Below, piece by piece: positions 24,676 through 32,848 of a DNA stretch of 64,000 nucleotides (position 1 is its first letter; each line of letters starts with the position of its first letter). A program made the translations under genes and the position numbers. The stretch comes from Marinibaculum sp040216765 (GTDB lineage: Bacteria > Pseudomonadota > Alphaproteobacteria > Ferrovibrionales > Ferrovibrionaceae): contig JAVJON010000007.1 in the NCBI GenBank assembly GCA_040216765.1, forward strand, positions 1 through 64,000, in the 5' to 3' direction. Under the pieces are notes generated by a model. The model was given only the letters and a program-made list of their open reading frames with translations, was not told the DNA's origin and searched no databases.

Positions 24676-26529
24676 ATGAGCGCAGCGGATTCCGGGAACG
24701 AAGGCGAAGGCCGGCTGGCACGCCGCGGCGGCGCGGCGGGACAGGGCGCTGCCCCGCCTGCCGGCGGCGCCGCTGCCCCCGAAGGGGCCGTGCCGGGCCG
24801 GCCGCAACGCACATTGTTCGAGGAACGGGACGCGGATTTCGACGCGATCCGCGACATCATCGCCAAGGCATCGCGGCCCGGCGCCGCTGCGGCCGATCGG
24901 GGCGCGGCGGCGGGCGGGCCTCCGCCTGGCGGGGCGCAGGGGCCCGCAGCGGCCGGTGCGGCGCCGCGCCAGCCGGCGCAGCGCCCGGCGGCCAGCAGTG
25001 CCGCAGAAGCCGCGCGCAGCGTGTTGCGCGCCAGCGGCGACCCCGCGCCGGTGCCACCACCGCCACTGCCTGCCGGCACACCGCCGCGGGCGGCGGCCGG
25101 CCCAGCGCCGGGAGAGCCGCCGGCCGATGTCGTCCTGCGCCAGAAGGGCCGGCCCGCGCCGCCCCGCGGCGGCGGCGGCGGCGGCGGCGGCGGGGGCAGT
25201 GCAGGGGGCGGCAGGCGCGGCGGCGGGCGGAAACGCGGCGGCGGCTGGCTCGCCGTCGCGGCGGTGATCCTGGTGCTGATCCTGGCGGTCGGGGCGGGGG
25301 CTTGGTACGGCACGCAGACCGGCCTGATTCCGCTGGGCATGCTGTCGCCGGCCCTGGACGGCAATGGCGACGTGCCACTGGTCACTGCCGATGCCGAGCC
25401 GGCAAAGGTGCGGCCGGACGACCGCGGCGGCATGACGATCCCGGACCAGGACAAGCAGATCTACGAGCGGCTGTCCGGCAGCAGCGAGGCCAAGCCGGTC
25501 GAGGGCAGGATGCTGGCCCCGCCGGAAACCGCCCTGAACGAGGACAGCGCGGGACCGGACGGTACGGAAACCGTCACCGCAGCGGTCGACGGCGCCGGCA
25601 TGGCGGACGCCCCGGCGGCGGCTCCGTCGCCCTCCGAGGCCGGGCCGCCCGGACAGGGCGAGACCCTTGCCGAAGCAGTCGGCGCGGTACCCGATATGGA
25701 TGGCGGCCCTCCCGCCGCGATGGACAAGCCGGCGACGGCCGGTGCCGCCACCGATAGCGCCACCGCCACCGCGATGTCGCCTGCCGGCGGCCCGCCGGTC
25801 ACGGAAGACAGCAAGGCTGCCCCGCCGGCCCGCGACGATGGCGTGGAGAACCTGCTGCCGCCGAAGCCGCGATCCGTTCCCGCACCGCCGACGGCGAAAC
25901 CCGAGGCGACCCGCGAGACGGAAATGGCTGCGGCGCCGGACGGGGACGAGGCCGGGATGGCGCAGAGCGGGGAGGCACCCGCCTCCACTGCCATGGCTCC
26001 GGCAACCACCGCGCCGGCGACCCCGCCCGCCGACGCGACCCCGCCGGCCGACTCAACCATGGCCGCCGGCGCGCCGCCCGCGACCGGGACGGAGAGCCTG
26101 ATGGCGGAGACCCCGCCGAACGCCGTGGCGACGGACAGGGCAGGGCTGGCGGATACCGAGGGCGGCGCGGCCTCGGCCGAGCCGGAAGCCGCCGAGGCCG
26201 AACCGCCTGCCGCCCCCAGGCCGCCTGCCACCCCAGAGCCGGCGGCGCCCAGGCCGGCGGCCACCGCCAGCCTGCCGCCCGGCGCCATCCTCCTGCAGCT
26301 GGCGGCCCTGCGCGACGATGGCGCGGCGCGCAGCGAGTGGCGGCGCCTGCAGGACCGCCATCCGAAGCAGCTCGCCGGCCTGACGGCCCATTACGAACGG
26401 GTCCAGGTGCCGGACAAGGGCATGTTCACGCGCATCCAGGCGGGGCCCTTTGCAACCGCCGCGGCGGCGGAGGCGGCCTGTGCCGACCTGAAGGCGGGCG
26501 GGCAGGGGTGTTTCCTTGTCCGCCGCTGA
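24676..26529 (+). CDS. SPOR-domain membrane protein
   Basis: This 617-residue protein has a low-complexity Ala/Pro/Gly-rich cytoplasmic part of about 190 residues including a run of Gly (about 166-175). One membrane helix (about 193-211, WLAVAAVILVLILAVGAGAW) and a long Ala/Pro/Thr-rich spacer follow. A C-terminal SPOR domain of about 75 residues reads LQLAALRDDGAARSEWRRL and GPFATAAAAEAAC. SPOR domains bind denuded peptidoglycan glycan at division sites. Location between argS and nagZ is the usual alphaproteobacterial context. It overlaps the nagZ start by 14 bases. Confidence 0.85.
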   Translation: MSAADSGNEGEGRLARRGGAAGQGAAPPAGGAAAPEGAVPGRPQRTLFEERDADFDAIRDIIAKASRPGAAAADRGAAAGGPPPGGAQGPAAAGAAPRQPAQRPAASSAAEAARSVLRASGDPAPVPPPPLPAGTPPRAAAGPAPGEPPADVVLRQKGRPAPPRGGGGGGGGGGSAGGGRRGGGRKRGGGWLAVAAVILVLILAVGAGAWYGTQTGLIPLGMLSPALDGNGDVPLVTADAEPAKVRPDDRGGMTIPDQDKQIYERLSGSSEAKPVEGRMLAPPETALNEDSAGPDGTETVTAAVDGAGMADAPAAAPSPSEAGPPGQGETLAEAVGAVPDMDGGPPAAMDKPATAGAATDSATATAMSPAGGPPVTEDSKAAPPARDDGVENLLPPKPRSVPAPPTAKPEATRETEMAAAPDGDEAGMAQSGEAPASTAMAPATTAPATPPADATPPADSTMAAGAPPATGTESLMAETPPNAVATDRAGLADTEGGAASAEPEAAEAEPPAAPRPPATPEPAAPRPAATASLPPGAILLQLAALRDDGAARSEWRRLQDRHPKQLAGLTAHYERVQVPDKGMFTRIQAGPFATAAAAEAACADLKAGGQGCFLVRR

Positions 26530-27592
26530 CGGCGTCCGCTCCGACCCGTTGGACTGGCCGGCGCGCGCGCCGGCGATCTTCGGCTGCGCCGGCCTGCGGC
26601 TGGACGCGGCGGAACGCGCTTTCTTCCGGGCGGTGGCGCCGGTCGGCTTCATCCTGTTTGCCCGCAATGTCGATACGCCGGCGCAGGTGCGGACGCTGGT
26701 GGCGGACCTGCGGGACGCCGTTTCCGACCCGGCGGTGCCGGTTTTCATCGACCAGGAGGGCGGCCGGGTGGCGCGCCTGAAGCCGCCGCACTGGCGTGCG
26801 GCGCCTGCCGCGGCGCTGTTCGGGGAACGCCATGCGGCGGATGCCGGTGCCGCCGGCGAGGCGGCGCGGCTGAACGCGGAGCTGATCGGGCGCGAGTTGC
26901 GGGACCTGGGCATCGACGTCGACTGCCTGCCGCTGCTGGACGTGCGCCAGCCGGATGCGGACAAGGTGATCGGCGACCGGGCCTTTTCGGAGGATCCGGC
27001 GGTCGTGGCGGCCCTGGGCCGGGCGGTCGCCCGCGGCCTGGCCGATGGCGGCTGCCAGGCGGTGGCGAAGCATCTGCCGGGGCATGGGCGGGCGTCGGTC
27101 GACAGCCATCTGGGACTGCCGCGGGTGACCGCGTCGGCCGCAGAGCTGGAGGCCGTTGATTTCGCCCCGTTCCGCGCCCTGAACGACCTGCCCTGGGGCA
27201 TGACCGGCCATCTGGTGTTCGAGGCGTTCGACCCGGACCGTCCCGCCACCCTGTCTGCGCCGGTGATCGAGCGGGCGATCCGCGGATCGATCGGTTTCGA
27301 CGGCGCCCTGATGACGGACGATATCAACATGGGCGCCCTGTCCGGCTCCCTGGCCGAGCGGACCGACGCCGCGCTGCGGGCGGGCTGCGACCTGGTCCTG
27401 CATTGCTCCGGCAAACTGGCGGAGATGCAGGCGGTGGCCGCCGCCCTGTTGCCGACCACCCCGGCGGCGGCGGAGCGCCTGCAGCACGCCAGGGATACGC
27501 GGCCGGCACCGCCGCCGGCACCGCCGCCGCCTGGGCCGGGGCAGGGTGCGGATCCGGTGCAGGAATTGCATCGCCTGATGGCTTCGGCGTAG
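26516..27592 (+). CDS. nagZ: Beta-N-acetylhexosaminidase (GH3), peptidoglycan recycling
   Basis: This 358-residue cytoplasmic glycosidase removes GlcNAc from anhydro-muropeptides. Landmarks: FILFARNV, DQEGGRVARL, the conserved DRAFSEDP, the KHLPGHG...DSH loop bearing the His/Asp acid-base dyad, and MTDDINMGA with the nucleophile Asp. The start is TTG (26516), preceded by AGGGG and inside the SPOR gene end. The C-terminal tail from about 325 is Pro-rich and unusual for NagZ. Confidence 0.9.
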   Translation: MSAADGVRSDPLDWPARAPAIFGCAGLRLDAAERAFFRAVAPVGFILFARNVDTPAQVRTLVADLRDAVSDPAVPVFIDQEGGRVARLKPPHWRAAPAAALFGERHAADAGAAGEAARLNAELIGRELRDLGIDVDCLPLLDVRQPDADKVIGDRAFSEDPAVVAALGRAVARGLADGGCQAVAKHLPGHGRASVDSHLGLPRVTASAAELEAVDFAPFRALNDLPWGMTGHLVFEAFDPDRPATLSAPVIERAIRGSIGFDGALMTDDINMGALSGSLAERTDAALRAGCDLVLHCSGKLAEMQAVAAALLPTTPAAAERLQHARDTRPAPPPAPPPPGPGQGADPVQELHRLMASA

Positions 27593-27698
27593 AAGAGGCG
27601 CCCCGAGTTTCCGCGCGGCAGCGCCGTCGCTGATCCCTTCGGTTCGCTTGCCGATGCGCCTGCCGCCGGACCGGCCGCGGGTTGGATGCACCTCCGCC

Positions 27699-28586
27699 AT
27701 GCCAGACCAGAACGACCCCGAAACCCCATCCGCCGTGCCGGCCTTTGCAGAGGACGGTCCGCGGCCCGCCCATGCGGGGCAGGAGGCGCAGGTAGCGGGG
27801 CAGGACGGCCAGCTGGTGCTGGACCTGGAGGGATACGAGGGGCCGCTGGATGTGCTTCTGGCCCTGGCCCGCGACCAGAAGGTCGACTTGCGGCAGATCT
27901 CGATCCTGGCCCTGGCGGAGCAGTATCTGGCCTTCGTGCAGGAAGCGAAGCGCCTCCGCCTGGATATCGCGGCCGATTATCTTGTGATGGCGGCCTGGCT
28001 GGCCTACCTGAAGTCCCGCCTTCTGCTGCCGGAGCGGGAGAAGGCCGAGGAGCCCAGCGGCGCAGAGCTGGCGGCCCGCCTGGCGATCCGCCTGCAGCGC
28101 CTGGAGGCGATCCGCGCGGCCGCGGCGCAGCTGCTGGCGCGCGACCGGATGGGGATCGACCTGTTCCAGCGCGGCATGCCGGAAGGCATCCGCATCGTGC
28201 GCCGGGCGATCTTTGCCTGCGACCTGACCGAGCTGCTGGGCGCCTATGGCGCCCTGCGGGGCAGCAAGGGCAGTACGGAGGCCCTGACCCTGCGGATGGC
28301 CAGGCAGCGGATCTTGTCGATCGAGGACGCGCTGGGCCGGCTTGCGTCGATCGTCGGCGAAGTGCCGGAATGGACCGTGCTTCTGTCCTTCCTGCCCAAG
28401 GACCTGCTCGACGCCTTCGACCCGCGCTCGGCAATGGCATCGACCTTCGTCGCGACCCTGGAGATGGCGAAGCAGGGCCGGCTGCAGTTCCAGCAGGCGG
28501 AGGCTTTCGGCCCGCTCTACGTACGCGGCGTGCCGCCCGACTTCAGCCGCCCCGGCGACGGGCCGGAGCCCGGTGAGGACGAATGA
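27699..28586 (+). CDS. scpA: Segregation and condensation protein A
   Basis: This 295-residue kleisin-like protein bridges SMC heads. The N-terminal signature LEGYEGPLDVLLALARDQKVDL and the segment DYLVMAAWLAYLKSRLLLP are diagnostic. A C-terminal winged-helix segment contains EWTVLLSFLP. The ATG at 27699 opens MPDQND; an earlier in-frame ATG lacks support. Its stop overlaps the scpB start (ATGA), giving a coupled scpAB unit. Confidence 0.93.
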   Translation: MPDQNDPETPSAVPAFAEDGPRPAHAGQEAQVAGQDGQLVLDLEGYEGPLDVLLALARDQKVDLRQISILALAEQYLAFVQEAKRLRLDIAADYLVMAAWLAYLKSRLLLPEREKAEEPSGAELAARLAIRLQRLEAIRAAAAQLLARDRMGIDLFQRGMPEGIRIVRRAIFACDLTELLGAYGALRGSKGSTEALTLRMARQRILSIEDALGRLASIVGEVPEWTVLLSFLPKDLLDAFDPRSAMASTFVATLEMAKQGRLQFQQAEAFGPLYVRGVPPDFSRPGDGPEPGEDE

Positions 28587-29392
28587 ACGAGACCGACAAG
28601 GACGAGGCCGCCGAAGGCCCCGGGGATGAGGACCGCGACGCGGCCGCGCAGGATCCGGCCACCGATGCGGCGGACCGGACGGACATGCTGGACCGGGCCG
28701 GCCTCGCCGTGGTGCAGGACCGCCCGCCGACCGCGGAGCATGTGCGGATCCTGGAAGCGGTGCTGTTCGCGGCCGAGGAGCCGCTGGACGAGGCGAGCCT
28801 GCGGGAACGGCTTCCCGCCGGTGTCGACCTGAAGGCCGTGCTGGCGCGGCTTGCCGGCGATTATGCGGAACGCGGCATCCGGCTGGCGCGGATCGCGGAC
28901 CGCTGGGCCTTCCACACCGCCCCCGACCTGGCACCGCTGCTGCGGCGCGAACGGGAGGTGCCGCGCAAGCTGTCGCGTGCCGCGGTGGAGACTTTGGCGG
29001 TGATCGCCTACCACCAGCCGGTCACCCGTGCGGAGATCGAGGAGATCCGCGGGGTGTCCCTGAGCAAGGGCACGCTTGACGCGCTGCTGCTGTCCGGCTG
29101 GGTGCGCCTGCGGGGCCGGCGCAAGGTGCCTGGCCGGCCGGTCACCTATGGGACCACGGACGAGTTCATGATCCATTTCGCGCTCGAGAGCCTCGACGAC
29201 CTGCCGGGGATCGAGGAGCTCCGCGCGGCCGGCCTGCTGGACCTCAGCCGGGATGCCGAACTCGGCTTCCCGGCGCCGGGCGAGGCGCCGCCGGGCGAGG
29301 AGGTCGGCCTCGACGATGCCGACGAAGACGACGGGGAGGCCGCCGACAGCCCGCCCGACGACGAGCGCCCGGTGCGGGGCAGCGGCGAATGA
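28583..29392 (+). CDS. scpB: Segregation and condensation protein B
   Basis: This 269-residue winged-helix protein dimerises and binds ScpA in the SMC complex. Key segments: HVRILEAVLFAAEEPLDE, LSRAAVETLAVIAYHQPVTRAEIEEIRGV and GRPVTYGTTDEFMIHF. N- and C-terminal acidic tails (residues 1-40 and about 240-269) extend the usual fold. Both ends overlap neighbours by four bases. Confidence 0.93.
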   Translation: MNETDKDEAAEGPGDEDRDAAAQDPATDAADRTDMLDRAGLAVVQDRPPTAEHVRILEAVLFAAEEPLDEASLRERLPAGVDLKAVLARLAGDYAERGIRLARIADRWAFHTAPDLAPLLRREREVPRKLSRAAVETLAVIAYHQPVTRAEIEEIRGVSLSKGTLDALLLSGWVRLRGRRKVPGRPVTYGTTDEFMIHFALESLDDLPGIEELRAAGLLDLSRDAELGFPAPGEAPPGEEVGLDDADEDDGEAADSPPDDERPVRGSGE

Positions 29393-30528
29393 CATCGCCG
29401 CGGGCGGCGGATCCCGGCAGGGTGCCGGGCCCGGCGGCCGGCCCGGCGCCCGCATTGTCCCTGTCGGGGGTAAGCCATTCCTATGGCGACGGCCTGTCGG
29501 TGCAACAGGCCAGCCTGACAATCGCTCCGGGCGAGATCGTCTGCCTGCTGGGGCCCTCGGGCTGCGGCAAGACGACGATCCTGCGCCTGGCGGCCGGGCT
29601 CGAGACGCCGCTTGCGGGACAGATCCGGCTCGGCGGCGAGGTCGTGGCCGAAGCGGGCCGGTCGGTGGCGCCGGAGGACCGGCATGTCGGCCTGGTGTTC
29701 CAGGACATCGCGTTGTTCCCGCATCTGGACCTGCTGGACAATGTCGCCTTCGGCCTGCGCGGGCCCCGGTCGCAGACCCGGGCCGCCGCCGCCCGCTGGC
29801 TGGAGCGGGTGGATCTTGGCCATCTGCTGCGGGCCTGGCCGCATATGCTGTCCGGCGGAGAACAGCAGCGTGTCGCCCTGGCGCGGGCGCTGGCGCCGTC
29901 GCCGCGGCTGTTGCTGATGGACGAGCCGTTCTCCAGCCTCGACCCGCACCTGCGGCACCGGCTGCGCGGCAGCACCCTGGAGCTGTTGCGGCAGGCCGGC
30001 GTGCCGGCCCTGATCGTCACCCACGACGCCGAGGAGGCGATGACCATGGCCGACAGGGTTGTGGTGATGCGCGACGGCGCCCTTGTCCAAAGCGGGACGC
30101 CCGACCAGATATACACCGCACCTTCCGATATCTTCGCGGCGCGGCTGTTCGGGCCGCTGAACGAATGGCCGGGGGTCGTGCGACAAGATGTCGTGGAGAC
30201 ACCCCTGGGCCGGTTGCCGGCACCCGGCATGGCAGCCGGGCAGAAGGTGGTCGTGGCAGTGCGCGCCGAAGGCGTGTATCGCCGGGCTCCTGACGCGGGT
30301 GCCGGGACGGCCGGGCTGCCGGCTCGGGTGCAGCAGGTGCTGCGTCTGGGCCCCGACTGCCTGGTCAGGCTCGGCGGCAATCCGGCCTTGCCCGAGCAGG
30401 GGGCGGGACCGGCCGCGATCCTGATGCGCTGCCGGCGGGACCTGACGCCGGCGGTCGATGCGCAGGTCGTGCTGACGATGGATCCGGAGATGGCCTTCAT
30501 CTATCCGGACCCGGGCGAAACTCCTTGA
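29389..30528 (+). CDS. ABC transporter ATPase, Fe3+/spermidine-type, orphan
   Basis: This 379-residue ATP-binding subunit has Walker A GPSGCGKTT (55-63), Q-loop in VFQDIALFPH, signature LSGGEQQR, Walker B LLLMDEP and switch His in VTHDAEE. A C-terminal TOBE-like domain follows (about 260-379). The architecture matches the FbpC/PotA/CysA importers. No permease or binding-protein gene lies near, so the substrate cannot be assigned. It overlaps scpB by four bases and so sits inside the scpAB-tatABC run. Confidence 0.88.
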   Translation: MTSPRAADPGRVPGPAAGPAPALSLSGVSHSYGDGLSVQQASLTIAPGEIVCLLGPSGCGKTTILRLAAGLETPLAGQIRLGGEVVAEAGRSVAPEDRHVGLVFQDIALFPHLDLLDNVAFGLRGPRSQTRAAAARWLERVDLGHLLRAWPHMLSGGEQQRVALARALAPSPRLLLMDEPFSSLDPHLRHRLRGSTLELLRQAGVPALIVTHDAEEAMTMADRVVVMRDGALVQSGTPDQIYTAPSDIFAARLFGPLNEWPGVVRQDVVETPLGRLPAPGMAAGQKVVVAVRAEGVYRRAPDAGAGTAGLPARVQQVLRLGPDCLVRLGGNPALPEQGAGPAAILMRCRRDLTPAVDAQVVLTMDPEMAFIYPDPGETP

Positions 30529-30617
30529 CGGCCGGCTCATTGCCGTGCCCGATGGGTTCTGCGATGATGCTGCAGCGGCGTTGTGGCGCTTTGATTCTGT
30601 AACGGAGATTAGCCAGC

Positions 30618-30848
30618 ATGGGCATCAGCTTCTGGCAGGTAGCTCTGATCCTGGTCGTGGTTCTGATCGTTTTCGGCGCCGGCAAGTTGCCGCGCGTGAT
30701 GGGCGACCTGGCCTCGGGGATCAAGAACTTCAAGAAGGGCATGAACGACCCGGATTCGGTGGATGCCGCGAATGCGAACAAGCAGGTTCGCAGCGACGAA
30801 AGCCAGAGTTCGGCAGCCCTGGAGAAGGACAAGGCCGCGCACGGTTGA
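30618..30848 (+). CDS. tatA: Sec-independent translocase subunit TatA
   Basis: This 76-residue protein has a short N-terminal membrane helix (about 5-20) followed by FGAGKLPRVMGDLASGIKNFK, the TatA amphipathic helix with its FG-x-GKLP hinge. An acidic/polar tail ends the chain. TatA oligomers form the pore for folded proteins carrying twin-arginine signals. Its partner tatB is unusually far away (283 bases). Confidence 0.95.
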   Translation: MGISFWQVALILVVVLIVFGAGKLPRVMGDLASGIKNFKKGMNDPDSVDAANANKQVRSDESQSSAALEKDKAAHG

Positions 30849-30891
30849 CCCCGGCGCGGCGCGGGCCATCGACCTGCATGGCCCGTACCCC

Positions 30892-30954
30892 TAGACAAGC
30901 AGGCCCCTGGACAAGCGGGCCCGTAAACAAGTAGGCCATAGACAAGCAGGCGCC
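30892..30954 (+). repeat. Four degenerate 16-bp tandem repeats between tatA and tatB
   Basis: Units beginning TAGACAAGCAGGCCCC lie at 30892-30907, 30908-30923, 30924-30938 (one base short) and 30939-30954. They share the core ACAAG(C/T)(A/G)GGC. The array is non-coding and lies in the middle of the tat operon. Confidence 0.8.
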
Positions 30955-30966
30955 CGGCCAGGGCCC

Positions 30967-31010
30967 GCCCGTGCGCCGTCGCCAGTTTGCTGGCGGGGGC
31001 GCGGACGGGC
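30967..31010 (+). promoter_or_regulatory. Strong hairpin between tatA and tatB
   Basis: CGCCAG-tttg-CTGGCG (30980-30985/30990-30995) forms the tip. An outer stem GCCCGT/ACGGGC (30967-30972/31005-31010) and an inner CGCC/GGCG pairing extend it. No T-tract follows, so it is more likely an attenuating or mRNA-stabilising structure than a classical terminator. Confidence 0.5.
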
Positions 31011-31131
31011 AGGTCGGGTGTGGTGCCGGATTTCTGCAGGTCCGGCGATATGATGGGATGCGCGAGCACCGGCTCCGCGGCTCCTGTCCCGGTTTCCCCG
31101 GTCGCTAACAGATCCAGGTCACGCAAGGCCC

Positions 31132-31809
31132 ATGCTCGACATCGGCTGGACAGAAATCGTGGTGGTGGCGGTCGTGGCACTCGTCGTGCTGGGCCCCAGG
31201 GAACTGCCGCGTGCGCTCAAGACGTTCGGCGCCGTCATGGCGAAGGCGCGATCGATGGCGCGCGAATTCCAGTCCGGCGTGGACGAGATGATCCGGGAAT
31301 CGGAACTCGACGACCTGCGCAAGGACCTGCAGAAGGCCACGCGCATCGACTTCGACGAAACGCCGGCAAAGCGGATCGACCCGACCACCGGCACGCCGGC
31401 CCAGGCGGCGATCCCGGACGCGACGGCGCCGGAGGCGCCTGACCAGCCCGCCCTGCCGGCCGCAGAGGCCGTTCCGGAGACGGGCCTTGCCGCGCCGGCG
31501 GAGGACGCGGCCGCCGCGTCGGTCCAGCAGGTCCCGGCCGCCGCCTATCCGACGACCTCTTCCGCTTCGCCGGCGGCCCCCTCGATCGCTGCGCCTGCCA
31601 GGGCCGTCGCGGGGCCCGCCGACCTGCCGTTCGGGGCGCAGGGCTTCGATCGCGACTATCCCGGCGGCACCGAGGCACAGGCTGCGGGCGATTTCCTGCC
31701 GCCGGATTCCGCCGACGGCGCGCCTGCCGACACCCCTTCGGATAGCGGCGTTTCGGACGAAACGCCGGCGGATCGGGCCGCCGGCTCTGCCGCGCGGGCC
31801 GCCGAATGA
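31132..31809 (+). CDS. tatB: Sec-independent translocase subunit TatB
   Basis: This 225-residue protein has the N-terminal signature MLDIGWTEIVVVAVVALVVLG followed by PRELPRALKTFG, the TatB form with a conserved Glu in the membrane segment. A long Ala/Pro-rich C-terminal tail is typical of alphaproteobacteria. TatB with TatC forms the receptor for twin-arginine precursors. It overlaps tatC by four bases. Confidence 0.94.
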   Translation: MLDIGWTEIVVVAVVALVVLGPRELPRALKTFGAVMAKARSMAREFQSGVDEMIRESELDDLRKDLQKATRIDFDETPAKRIDPTTGTPAQAAIPDATAPEAPDQPALPAAEAVPETGLAAPAEDAAAASVQQVPAAAYPTTSSASPAAPSIAAPARAVAGPADLPFGAQGFDRDYPGGTEAQAAGDFLPPDSADGAPADTPSDSGVSDETPADRAAGSAARAAE

Positions 31810-32639
31810 GCGAAACCACCAAGGACAGCGGGACGGGTGACGGGGGGGATCCCTTCGAGACCACCAAGATGCCGCTGATGGACCATGTGGTGGAACTGCG
31901 CAACCGGCTGATGTGGTCGGTGCTGGCAGTGATCATCTGCTTCGTCGTGGCCTATGTGTTCTCGGCCGAGGTCTACGAGATCCTCACCCATCCGCTCTAT
32001 CTCGCGTCCGGCGGGCGCGAGGACGTCCGCACGATGATCTTCACCGCGCCGCAGGAAGCCTTCTTCACCTATATCAAGGTGTCGTTCTGGCTGGCGATGT
32101 TCATCGCCTTCCCGATGACCGCGACCCAGATCTGGATGTTCGTCGCGCCGGGCCTCTACAAGCATGAGCGCTCCGCCTTCCTGCCCTTCCTCCTGGCGAC
32201 CCCCGTCCTGTTCTTCCTGGGCGGCGCCATGGTCTATTTCTTCATCCTGCCGCTGGCGCTGGAGTTCTTCATCAGCTTCCAGACCAGCGCCGAGGGGCGG
32301 ATTCCGATCGAGCTGATTCCGAAGGTCAACGAGTACCTGTCGCTCGTGATGACCCTGATCTTCGCCTTCGGCCTTGCGTTCCAGCTTCCCGTCTTGCTCA
32401 CCCTGCTGGCCCGGGTCGGGCTGGTCACGGCTGCCGGGCTTGCGAGGCGGCGCAAATACGCGGTCGTGATCATCGTCATCGCCGCCGCCGTGCTGACCCC
32501 GCCGGACCCGATCAGCCAGATCGGCCTGGCCGTGCCGCTCTACCTGCTCTACGAACTGTCGATCCTGACGGCGCGCATGGCCGAGAAGAAGAAGGCCGAG
32601 CGCGAGGCCGCGGAACAGGCCGCGCGCGACGCGGAGTGA
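31806..32639 (+). CDS. tatC: Sec-independent translocase subunit TatC
   Basis: This 277-residue protein has six membrane helices. The N-terminal MPLMDHVVELRNRL carries the conserved H-E-L-R motif of the signal-peptide binding site. The first periplasmic loop includes FTAPQEAFFTYIKV, and FVAPGLYKHER is also conserved. The C-terminal tail is charged and Lys/Glu-rich. It is the last gene of the tat run. Confidence 0.96.
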   Translation: MSETTKDSGTGDGGDPFETTKMPLMDHVVELRNRLMWSVLAVIICFVVAYVFSAEVYEILTHPLYLASGGREDVRTMIFTAPQEAFFTYIKVSFWLAMFIAFPMTATQIWMFVAPGLYKHERSAFLPFLLATPVLFFLGGAMVYFFILPLALEFFISFQTSAEGRIPIELIPKVNEYLSLVMTLIFAFGLAFQLPVLLTLLARVGLVTAAGLARRRKYAVVIIVIAAAVLTPPDPISQIGLAVPLYLLYELSILTARMAEKKKAEREAAEQAARDAE

Positions 32640-32701
32640 GCGGCGAAGGCCGAGACGCGATCGCCTGCCGCCATTCCGCTTGAGCGTCCCCATTCCCTGG
32701 G

Positions 32702-32763
32702 CCGCCCCCCTTCGCTGGACCGCCCCCCTTCGCTGGACCGTCCGGGCCGACGCAGCGTATAAG
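32702..32763 (+). promoter_or_regulatory. 18-bp tandem repeat and possible serS promoter
   Basis: Two identical 18-bp units, CCGCCCCCCTTCGCTGGA, lie at 32702-32719 and 32720-32737. The end of the second unit gives TGGACC (32734-32739), and 18 bases later TATAAG (32758-32763) follows. These are a plausible -35/-10 pair about 85 bases before serS. Confidence 0.4.
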
Positions 32764-32848
32764 CCGGCATCATCTTCCGCGCCGTGCCGGAGCCGGCGCC
32801 GGACCCGATCCTCCGACCGCCCGAAACCTGCCATGCCCGAAGCCTGTC

